Positions 55,633 through 64,000 of a DNA stretch of 64,000 nucleotides are shown piece after piece. The DNA lies in NCBI GenBank assembly GCA_022560025.1, contig JAFISE010000109.1, positions 1-64,000 on the forward strand, written 5' to 3'. The position numbers and the translations under genes are program-made. The notes under the pieces are model-generated. The model searched no databases. It saw only the letters and a list, made by a program, of their open reading frames with translations, and had not been told where the DNA came from. The first letter of the stretch is position 1. Every line of letters begins with the position of its first letter. Origin of the DNA: Stagonosporopsis chrysanthemi. Lineage: Eukaryota > Ascomycota > Dothideomycetes > Pleosporales > Didymellaceae.

Positions 55633-57460
55633 TGAAGGTTGTTGGCGTTTCCGCTGCGGCTACGATCGTTAGCAACCCGCATTCCTTATTACAGCGTTAT
55701 CCAAATAATGGCACACTGTGGCGCGACCGCTGAAGTATGCATGGAGCCACAATGCGGGAGGGGAGTGTATTTACCTGCTGTACTGATTCTGACGGCAAAC
55801 TTTTGATACGAGATCTCAGCGTTGAAGTGTTGCGTTTGCGTGTGTCCGGGGACCGCAGCCTCTACTTGAGTATGTCTGGTCTTCACGGACGCTGCGCACA
55901 ACCGCATCTACCTACGCATGTATCAGCCATCCAATTGTGGACTGGTTCTATGGACGCCACATCCCGGGATCTGGCGCTAAGAAGCGAATCTCCACCTTGG
56001 CGGAGCGTACGTCACGCCAGGGGTTTGTTGCGGATTCCGAGCCATGCCCTGCGCTAGACTTGATCCATCTTGACCTGTGCATTGCGCTACACCTTACTCC
56101 AGTACCGAACGCGGCCACCAGTGCATCATGCAAGTCAGCACAGTGCTCGCTTGAAGCAGCTAGGACAAACATCGCTGCCAGAGCAGGATCAGCGCCGAGC
56201 TTCGCTACTGCAACCCTGCTTGTCAAGGTTGCAGCAGATAACCATTCGCTGATTCCGCATTACTCTATCCGCGCTTTCCTGATGAGTCCAAGGATGCTTC
56301 ATGGTGGTCTGGATTGTTTTTACGTATTGTACGGCGGTATAGAAGAAACGTCGTTCCATTTGAAGGAGCTAATCACACATGCTACCATAGCTAGGCTTGC
56401 AAGCGTGGCTTACGAGAGTTCGAGGTTCGCGCACGTTGGCTGGGCACTCGGCGTCCTAGCGGCTCAATACATGGGGCCTGAGAATGTGCTGCCAGTCTCA
56501 CATCAACTGTAGCGCGATATGGGGGCTCGCTGCCGTCTGTTACTTCACGTAGGAATGCAGGAGCTGTGATCTGGATGGACAGTGAGGAGCCCAGCATGTC
56601 GTCACAAGGCCAGCCAACCGGTTTGCTTCAACCTACTTATCTACGACGGTACCTTATCTTACTTGGGACATCCTATATGTTATGCCCTGAGTTCCGCCCA
56701 ATCAAAGCTGTTTTTAATGCGGAAATAAGCAGAAAAGGTTCAAGTGGCGAGCTTCATTTTTGCCTCATCGGGTGGTCTGCAGCTTGTGAAGAATACATTA
56801 AAACCCCACTCACCTCCGAATAACCAACTGGATATGGTCATCCGTGACTCGATAGCTGTTTTGCTGAAAGATTTCTAAGGCTAGCTCTCTGGCAGCGGCA
56901 TCGACACACGAGAGAGAGGGTGCGCCCAGCCTGTATGTCATCTATTGTTGGAGTAAAAGTTGAACGATTTGAGGAACCGGAGTTCCTGGTTATAAGCTAT
57001 TTACTAGTAAACACACTAAGGGGTCATCGCTACCCAATGAATGGATATTCCTTCCCCTGCCGGGATTCACCTTCCATCATCTATGTGCTCTTTCATCGCT
57101 ACAACACGTTCAAGACGTATTTTGACTGAATTGCCGAAACAGAGCTGTTGATTGGAACATCCAAAGGAACGGGTGCATTTGAGTCCAGATATGTGCTTGC
57201 GTTGCTAGAAATGACATGCAACGCTTTCGAGTATACGTGAAGTGGCTGTATGCAGGGGCTATGCATTCTGTCCAGGTGCGTCGCTTCCTTGAAACGTTCT
57301 CTCTATACTACAGACATAGTGCAATCGGAGGAACTAGCTCCGCACTACAGTTGAGCTCATGATAGCTCACAATAACTCAATACCCGGCTGGAGAGTGCGT
57401 ACCTATATAGTTTCCCCGACTAGTCTCTACACCCTGGGGCCATACAAAGCAGCCGTTGTG
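55633..57460. other. Gene-poor stretch
   Basis: Frames at 55737-56057 and 55937-56512 (+) are open but lack ATG support and motifs. It may contain a missing first exon of the neighbouring transcription factor. Confidence 0.35.
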
Positions 57461-58748
57461 TCAGACAGCAGTCGGGGTCACAAAATGCGGATGCTCTTTC
57501 TTGATGAGATGCTGAGATGGCGGAAGGGGCTGCTCGATCTTTGCTGGAATGCTGCCGTGGAAGGGAGCAGAGTAGTACGGGTAGTCCGGCGGGGCATCGT
57601 ACATTCTGGGGTTATCCATGTGTCGATCGTCATTGTAGGGGTTTATGTGTGGGCCATATTGATAGTGGCTGGGTGATCTTCCAAGAACTACCACGGAGTT
57701 TGATGAAAGGGCGGCGACCTTCACCCATTTCGGTTCATTGTGCTTTTGGTGTTGAATATTGGCCCAGAGTTCGACTATCAAATAGTGATACTGCTGCTGA
57801 CCTTTCTGCTTGCCATTGTTTTTGGTAGCCGACCCAAACTGAATGCGTTTAAACGTGTGTTGGGCGTTGTTCACGTTTTGTAGGGGCAGGTGCGGACCAA
57901 ACACACTTGATGACTCGCCAAAGTTGTTGATCTCATATTCGCCGTACCTGTGGCCTTCCCCATACGGTTTCTGTCGCAGTGAGTGCAAGTAGTGCGGGAA
58001 GATTTGAGGATTGAACTGAGGTTGTATTGTGCGAAGCTACGAACAGTATGTATACATGGGTAGCTGTAAACAGCGCTAGTGCAGGAGAGGCAGCCTCGTC
58101 TCACCAGAGGTGAGGTGAAACTGCACGTGAGGCAGGAGATGCCCTCAACCGTGACAGTTTCGGTGCGAGTAACTCCTTCTTCATGCCAAGCTGCGAGTCC
58201 TTTTTGCGCTGGGGTGTGTTTTGAATGAGCTTAATAGTCTTTCCAACCTCACCCGAGACAGCTGAGGCAAGTGATACAGCCATCGACTGGATCTGCTCTC
58301 GTTTTTCGCCATTGCCTTGATCGAGGTACAAGCCAGAGCCTTGGACGCACGGGTCGAGATGATAAGAAACGGCTACAGTGAAGTAATTTCTGCTATAGCA
58401 CGTCCACTCCTGCTTTGTCGAGTAGAAGAACCCTGTTTTTGCCTTTGCATCTAGCTTTAATATAATTCTTTTGAAATTCTCGTCGTAAATGTTCTTGAGG
58501 GTCTTTTGATCATTGAACGGCAAGTACGAGGCGCTCTTGAGACCGCTGTAGGGTGTTGGCGTGGTGCTAGGAAGGAAACCTATGGTCGAATTGGGTAGAA
58601 AATTGTATAGCCTATTGCCCGCTTGATTGGCAGTCAACGAGTTTCCGTCCCCGGGCTTATGCGTAGATACCGCGCGGGCGGCAGGTATTGCACAGAAAGG
58701 TTTGTATTGTGTCTCTTCCCAACCTTGAAGAGTGGATGAAGCCAACAT
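57461..58748 (-). pseudogene. NDT80/PhoG (vib-1/xprG-like) transcription factor disrupted by a solo LTR
   Basis: ATG at 58748. The first part carries the N-terminal half of the NDT80 p53-like DNA-binding domain: YLPFNDQKTLKNIYDENFKR, EWTCYSRNYFTVAVSYHL, GSGLYLDQG and MKKELLAPK (residue 197). The second half lies past the LTR: HTFKRIQFGSATKNNGKQKG, YHLIVELWANI, KWVKVAALSSNSVVVLGRSP. Removing the 185-bp LTR plus one GTTTC copy joins ...KELLAPK to PYGEGHRYGEYE in frame and gives 365 codons to a stop at 57461. As it stands, reading enters the LTR and stops, which severs the DNA-binding domain. Relatives control heterokaryon-incompatibility cell death, proteases and starvation responses. Whether another intact copy exists elsewhere in the genome is unknown. 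Confidence 0.88.
57972..58156 (-). repeat. Solo copia LTR (subfamily B) inside the NDT80-family gene
   Basis: 185 bp, with perfect GTTTC duplications at 57967-57971 and 58157-58161. It has the same orientation as the gene. Length plus duplication (190 bp) is not a multiple of three, so it shifts the frame as well as adding stops. Confidence 0.95.
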
Positions 58749-60310
58749 GGATTGTAGAGGTTATTCGTTAGCTATGATCCATGGGAGCACTTCCCTATGG
58801 TTCATCCTACAGTTTCCAGAAAGTCAGTACGATGTAGCTGAACGAAGTCTTCTACAAAATCCAGCTTGACATGGTGCACTAAATAGACATACGGAGTTTT
58901 TGTGTAGTGGTTATTCATAATAGACTGGTCCTGGCGTTCGAAAGGCACGATATTTGGGCCATTATATACATCAGCGCACATCTCCACATTACCCGTAAAA
59001 CAGCAGCAGCATGCGGCGGCACCGTCGAAGCATATCGGTAGGCGTGCCATGTGAAATTGCCTGCGCCCGTGTGTCGATTCGCAGGATCCAAAACCAAGCT
59101 AGACTCTGCAATCCATCAGTCGTACATGGCTAATACAACTATTGCCTTGCCCGGCTAATACGACTGTTGCCTTGCCCCTGCTCGCCAGATTTGAGTTGTA
59201 CCACCTTTCCAATGACAGTGTATGCAGATCAGAGGAGGATCAACGTCTTTTACACGATTTGAGTCCATACCGCGAAGCGCATACTGCGCTTCGAGTGCGC
59301 AGCGACTCTATGCCGCACTGTTCAGCACTGTAGCATGATGGCGCCGCGTAGCGTAGAGACTGGTGGAAGACCGCAGCCGAGGCAGGGACTAGTGCGCGTC
59401 TCAGTGCAGGGTCAAGTAGATTCTCATCGGGCACGGCCCGTGAATTGCATGGGGTAGCACGGACCGCCTTGGTTGATGACAAGCAGGGCAACGGAAGATC
59501 CCAAGCGTAGAAATGCCAACCCAGAGCGATCATGACATCACGTCTATAGACGCGGGACCAACCCGATGCGCCGTGGTTAAGTCTCCACCAGTACTTACAT
59601 GGATGCAGGTTGTGACCGACGAGCGTGGTGCTGCGCCTCGGCGTAAGCGCCCTCGAAAGTATTGATTAGCGGGAAGGGGAAGTACTGAAGGAATAGCTTC
59701 TTGCATATACTCGTTTGATCAAGAGTCTGGAGCGGAAATGAGGACATCCCACCAAGGTCCGTCCCTTAGGCCAAGGCATCCGATGGCAGGACATCCTACT
59801 GGACGGCACGAAGACGTCACCATCTTCGAACTTCATTCAGGTCTGTACAAAGCATGTTTCATACTAAGCTTCGCTGCAACGAGTTGAACCTGGCCGGGTT
59901 CCTAGGACCTATTAAAGCCGTACAGATGCTGTGTTGGCTTGCAGCTAAGTCATTGTTTGCTTTGAGTGTTTACTGTGACGGTTATGAGAAGCAGATCACA
60001 TGTTGGTGGTCTGGTATTGCTTCCTCATCTTACAGAGCGTCTCTTGCCTCAGCTGCATTACAGATACGTCATGTAAATAGACCCGACTGCTGCTTCGTGG
60101 AGAGCAGAGCAACAACACAACAACATAATAGCAGAATACATGACATTGCATTCACCGCTACACCTTCTGTCTACACGAAGACAGCAGCCGTCGCTGTTAT
60201 CAGCATTGCATGCCCGAGGCCTATAAAATCTGCAAAATCCCTGAAAAGGCCGTAACATCTAACGGTCCACCACAAGCACCGCCCAGCATCCAGTCACTGC
60301 CACTAAGTCA
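58749..60310. other. Gene-poor stretch with a short direct duplication
   Basis: At about 59127-59178 a ~26-bp phrase ggctaatac(a/g)act(a/g)ttgccttgccc occurs twice in tandem. Open frames on both strands lack motifs. Confidence 0.4.
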
Positions 60311-60832
60311 ATGGCTGAGGCTGCAAGGCGCTCTGATGACCAATCGGTCCAGCTCAGAGGACAACCAAATTCAAGCGAATACCAAAGCAGCATCCAATAC
60401 GCAATGACTTTGGTAGATGGCCCTGGTATAGCATGTACTTTGCAACCAATACCTGAAACAGTTATTGTTCGCCTACAGACGACCAACACTAACCCCGACA
60501 ACGCGGTCGCCGAGTCGCCGACCTTGATGGCCGTTGTTACCCTCATCCCCGGTCCAAACTCCAAGGTGTCACAGAATCCGCACGACCTGCAACGCCTTTT
60601 GAGCGGTCAGCGCATCGCCTCGATACAGCTTAGTGCTGACGACGAGTTTGACGGCTTCATCGCTCCTACGAACATGGACTCTCAGGGTAATGGTTACATG
60701 ACTTTTCGAAATCTCTCCGTGCGTCACTGTGGTACCTTCCAATTACGCATTGCTCTCATAAACACTGCGGACGGAGTAGCGATACAGGTGGTCGACAGTA
60801 ACTCCTTTATTGTTAGGTCATTGGATTTGTAA
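60311..60832 (+). CDS. Small velvet-domain-like protein, 173 aa
   Basis: Single exon from ATG at 60311. After a ~25-residue polar N-terminus it shows the velvet fold signature: an early strand (ESSIQY-type SSIQYAMTLV), a proline-rich hinge (LQPIPETVIVRLQTTNT), SPTLMAVVTLIPGPN, the loop SGQRIASIQL, and the most diagnostic element YMTFRNLSVRHCGTFQLRIA (about 130-149), followed by VVDSNSFIV where velvet proteins have the final strand. Velvet proteins (VeA, VelB, VosA, VelC) form homo- or heterodimers that bind DNA and couple development to secondary metabolism. This one is only domain-length, lacking the long tails of VeA or VosA and the terminal KKFPG-type motif, so it is either a divergent family member or a truncated paralogue. 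Confidence 0.72.
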   Translation: MAEAARRSDDQSVQLRGQPNSSEYQSSIQYAMTLVDGPGIACTLQPIPETVIVRLQTTNTNPDNAVAESPTLMAVVTLIPGPNSKVSQNPHDLQRLLSGQRIASIQLSADDEFDGFIAPTNMDSQGNGYMTFRNLSVRHCGTFQLRIALINTADGVAIQVVDSNSFIVRSLDL

Positions 60833-63262
60833 CTAGACGTGCGCTTTGTAGCAGGATAAGCTACTGATTTTGGTATGACTCGAGCTGTGCGGTGATTGAG
60901 AATTTTGCAATAATGGATGCCGCTACAGTCTTGGGACCCCGTCCAGGCTCTAAGCGTACAAAATTTGTTTGATATTGAGCTTCATCTTACTTATTTCGAG
61001 TTGGAACCATGTCTCACAACCTAAGTGGTCAGAGCGCTTAAAGATGTTGCAGGCTCGCTTGGCTTAACTAGGCACGTAAGCACATGGAAAGCACATCGAA
61101 TCATAAGCGTTGTTCCTGAAAGAAGCCGATCAGACATTGTGCATCAAGCTAGGCTCCATCCACGATCGAGTTCTGGCTCCGGCGCCGAGGCACCTATCAT
61201 GTCTGGCTGAGTGGCTGCGGCGCTGCGGCATCGAAAGCTTATTATGTACTACGTGCGACAACCCTGACGCACGTCAAAGACGGCAACGCCAAGGTGGCGC
61301 AGATTGGCGTTACCGACACGAGACCCACGTGTTCCGCAAATGCAGACCGTCAGGGGTGTTTGAAGCTTCAGTATCGAGGGCTGACTAGTTGTGGACATTG
61401 CTACAATCATAATGCACGTCACCTCCACATCGCATGCTAAATTCGACATGTAAGTCGAGCATGGTTAACAGCGCTTGATTCCTCTGTTTCGCACTGATAA
61501 GCCTAGCTTCTGAAAGTCACATGTTATCAGTTGGTCGGTCGGGTCTGATATTCTGTAGCAATTAGCGAACATGTAGCCATCGAAGGTGAACAAAGCGGCG
61601 TCGCTGCGTTTCCCAATGACCTCCACAGCGCAACGCTATAGCGCATGTTCTCGAAAGCACTTGTCTCTGGGCCATGCTTGCTTGCATAAAGCTAGCCTGA
61701 TCCTGGCCTTTATGCCGCCAATTGTCCATGTGCATGTCCACCGCGTATCTCCACTCTTCGGAAGGGAAGTTGTATTCTCTCTTTGCTGGTATTGTCCCCA
61801 TGTTCGTTGCGCCGAGTTGCGAACTCTTTGCATCGCGCCTTCGATGCGCTGGATGGACGCCATCTCTACGTGTATGGACCATGTCAGACAAGATCCTTGC
61901 TACCGGTGCCTCGCGCTTCTTCTGGCTTCCGCAGACGACTGAAGCGTTCACAGTCGCGGTCGAGATCATCGCATCGACGGAGCAGACACACTCCATTGGA
62001 GGAATCACATAGCGCTGTGGATGTGCTGCAACTTTGTTAACGGCTACACAGGTCTACTGTAGCTTCTGTGTATTTGCTGCAATGGGCTTCGTGGCCTGAG
62101 AGCTCAAGCGCGGTGGGTACCTAGCAGGTGTCTCTGCACAACAAGACCACATTAGATATCGTTGCCAGCAAATGTTTGAAGGGTTGCGACCGCTCGCGGC
62201 TTTAGGTTGAAGACTTCGCAAGTCATACAGTGCGGCTGAAGAGTGAGGCCCAAAAATTGTGTGCGCCCAAACGCGTGAGGGCGGGGCAGTAGACGATCTA
62301 CCGGTAATAAGCTTCGGGACCAACAGACACTGATGGAACCCCGCTCAGACAGCGGCCGCAAACACACTCGAGGCGGGCGAACATAATTACTCGAGGCGGA
62401 CATCAAACGCATACATAGTAGATATCTTTACTCTCGAAGAAAGTCGTCAAAGTTCGCGCTAGCACGCACAGTCCAGTTGCTTCGTATTGGAACACCACTG
62501 ACGCTGCCAGCCACCACCAATCAACCCACGCCACGAACCTGGCAGAAGCTCTGTGCTGGTCGCTGTTCTCGGTGAGTGTAATTGGCGCTCGCAGTCGAAG
62601 GGAGCCTTGCAAATTGACGTTGCAAACAAGGAAGCACGTCCAGAAAGTTTTGCGTTCGTGCAGGACGTTTAGAAGGCGGACGAAGGACTTGTCTGCCTGA
62701 TCAAATAGTGGTCCTCCCGCCCGCTACCGGTAGGTGCCGTAGAATTTCTTCGCTGATCAACCCCGCCATCATATCACAGCTGATCCGTTTGAAGAAGCGT
62801 CGAATGACAACCACCGATTACTAGACAAAGACAAAACGATCAAAGATTCCACCAGAAACACGTCGAGTCTTGTTGCAGCTGGTCAACTGCTAGTTTACTG
62901 CTGGTCAACTGCTGCTGGTGCTCTCGGAGATCTCAGGCCACCAATCGACTCAATGCCACGAGCACAAAAAACTACAACGAAACAATTGTCGACTTCTTGT
63001 TCCTATTTCAGGTTTTAAGAGATTGTATCTGCAGTCACCTCAACTTGAAGCGACGAAGCTTTGTTTTTGCATCCACACTACTCACAAAAGTCTCTTGTTG
63101 CCTCCTCCTAGTGCTAAGTGAATAAAGAAAGTACTACCTACTTTAGAGAGCATTGTGACAGTAAGCTAAGGAGCACCACGATTATAAAGATCTGCTAACT
63201 CAACTCCAGACAAATTACTAAAACTTGTGCAACTGCTCTGTTGCAATTCTGGACGGTTCCTG
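60833..63262. other. Gene-poor stretch
   Basis: No supported gene; a short imperfect repeat of gctggtcaactgct occurs near 62876-62915. Confidence 0.35.
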
Positions 63263-63508
63263 ATGACAGACAATTCAAGCGCATTTTTGAAGGGCGAAAC
63301 GGTCACATTTACTAGATCCGTAAACATTATGTTGCCAGAAGAGGGCATCGCGAATCTCCAGCTTACAGCACGGGATGCCCATATTGTGACAAGCGACAGC
63401 GTTCACTATTACGGCACCATCTCTATGACGCCTACCAAGGGTTCGACGATGACGATCTACCGAGCTACCGATGCTACATTGGTGATTAAGAAGTGCGACG
63501 CTCCTTAG
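63263..63508 (+). CDS. Hypothetical small ORF, 81 aa
   Basis: The ATG at 63263 opens a frame reading NSSAFLKGETVTFTRSVNIM and a Thr-rich end (PTKGSTMTIYRATDATLVIK). It is protein-like but short, with no motif. It could be the last exon of an unmodelled gene. Confidence 0.25.
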   Translation: MTDNSSAFLKGETVTFTRSVNIMLPEEGIANLQLTARDAHIVTSDSVHYYGTISMTPTKGSTMTIYRATDATLVIKKCDAP

Positions 63509-64000
63509 GCCAGCCATTCTCTTGGTGTTTCTGCTTCCGCTGGTCTTTCCGGTATATAAGGCAAGAGCTCAAAATTCTCCGAGACCCTGAGGTATGACTT
63601 GGCTTCCACAGTGCTGCTGGGGCTGAAGACGACCTTCCAAGCAGTGACCCCTTGCCAAAAGTCCGAGAAGTGCTCGACAGATTCGTCGACTGTCTTCGCA
63701 GTTGTGATAGGAAGATCAACAAATTGAACATTCCACCATAAGCTGCAATATGCCCCCACGACCCAGTCACCAGACTTGGTTTCAGTTTTCCACATAATGT
63801 CCGTGATAGATATGTCCCTGCCGCTTTGCATCGTCGTCCGCCACGATTCTGAAGCCAAGATCGCTGCCAGCCAAGGGTCGGTGAAGTGTCTCGAATGTAG
63901 CACTTGTCCAACAGTGGCTGCATCTTCTTTTTGTTCAGCCAGACCACACGTAGCCACAATGTTGTGACTAGGCTGTTCATCTGACAAAAGCCACCTTGCT
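63505..64000 (-). CDS. Hypothetical protein, C-terminal part, runs off the right edge
   Basis: The frame is open from the window edge (reading ARWLLSDEQPSHNIVATCG) to a stop at 63505, about 165 codons. The composition is that of a globular soluble protein with conserved-looking tryptophans (DPWLAAILASESWRT; AYCSLWWNVQFVDLP; FWQGVTAWKVVFSPSS; ENFELLPYIPERPAEA). No start is visible, so the N-terminus lies beyond the window. I cannot assign a family. It overlaps the end of the 81-aa plus-strand frame by four bases, tail to tail. Confidence 0.6.
   Translation of the reverse strand, partial: ARWLLSDEQPSHNIVATCGLAEQKEDAATVGQVLHSRHFTDPWLAAILASESWRTTMQSGRDISITDIMWKTETKSGDWVVGAYCSLWWNVQFVDLPITTAKTVDESVEHFSDFWQGVTAWKVVFSPSSTVEAKSYLRVSENFELLPYIPERPAEAETPREWLA

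Noticed and set aside
55937..56512. 191-codon plus-strand frame
   Set aside because: Begins with GTG, has no motif, and lies in a region where other frames are equally open.
61562..62008. 148-codon minus-strand frame
   Set aside because: Three overlapping frames on both strands are equally open and none shows motifs.
1..64000. tRNA, rRNA or CRISPR features
   Set aside because: No complete cloverleaf with B-box, no rRNA similarity and no spaced direct-repeat array; the tandem repeats found have no spacers. The only tRNA-like match is the retrotransposon primer site.

Overview
The window looks like a chromosomal, transposon-rich segment of a filamentous ascomycete (Pezizomycotina, possibly Dothideomycetes; the class is an inference). 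The evidence is short GT-AG introns of about 40-150 bp with CTAAY/CTGAY-like branch points. The gene families are also fungal: Zn2Cys6 and fungal-specific transcription factors, an NDT80/PhoG (vib-1-like) factor, a small velvet-domain protein, PRM1, an HMT1-type ABC transporter, and GH17 and GH18 cell-wall enzymes. Gene models below were built by hand from splice sites; where a multi-exon model is given, the exon lengths and phases sum to an open frame.

Layout. 1-1776: the 5' end of a Ty1/copia retrotransposon on the minus strand (LTR, half-tRNA-iMet primer site, intact gag-protease frame running off the left edge). 2119-7226: a cell-wall/fusion neighbourhood with a GH17 glucanase (+), a broken 3' half of PRM1 (-) and a six-exon GH18 chitinase (-). 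9628-15260: an orphan 545-aa gene (+), a NIMA-like kinase (-) and a decayed kinase paralogue (-). 15.3-27 kb: a decayed, transposon-dominated block with an LTR-split TPR gene, a Tc1/mariner relic, a long-TIR element and a pogo/Fot1-like relic. 26.8-33.2 kb: small hypothetical genes. 34.5-46.3 kb: the best conserved stretch, with a Dcr2-type phosphatase (+), a helical-repeat protein (-), an HMT1-type ABC transporter (-) and a divergently transcribed Zn2Cys6 regulator (+). 47.3-64 kb: a hypothetical gene, a Myb-like factor, a fungal-specific transcription factor with no visible zinc cluster, an LTR-disrupted NDT80-family gene, a velvet-domain gene and an edge-truncated hypothetical.

The strongest theme is recent mobile-element activity. 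One copia family has left five solo LTRs, each with a perfect 5-bp target duplication. Three of them sit inside coding sequence (a kinase paralogue, a TPR protein, an NDT80-family regulator), and removing the LTR plus one duplication restores the reading frame in every case. A 142-bp TA-flanked MITE with 49-bp terminal inverted repeats occurs three times; one copy is nested inside one of these LTRs, which gives a readable insertion order. I found no CRISPR array, rRNA or convincing tRNA gene.
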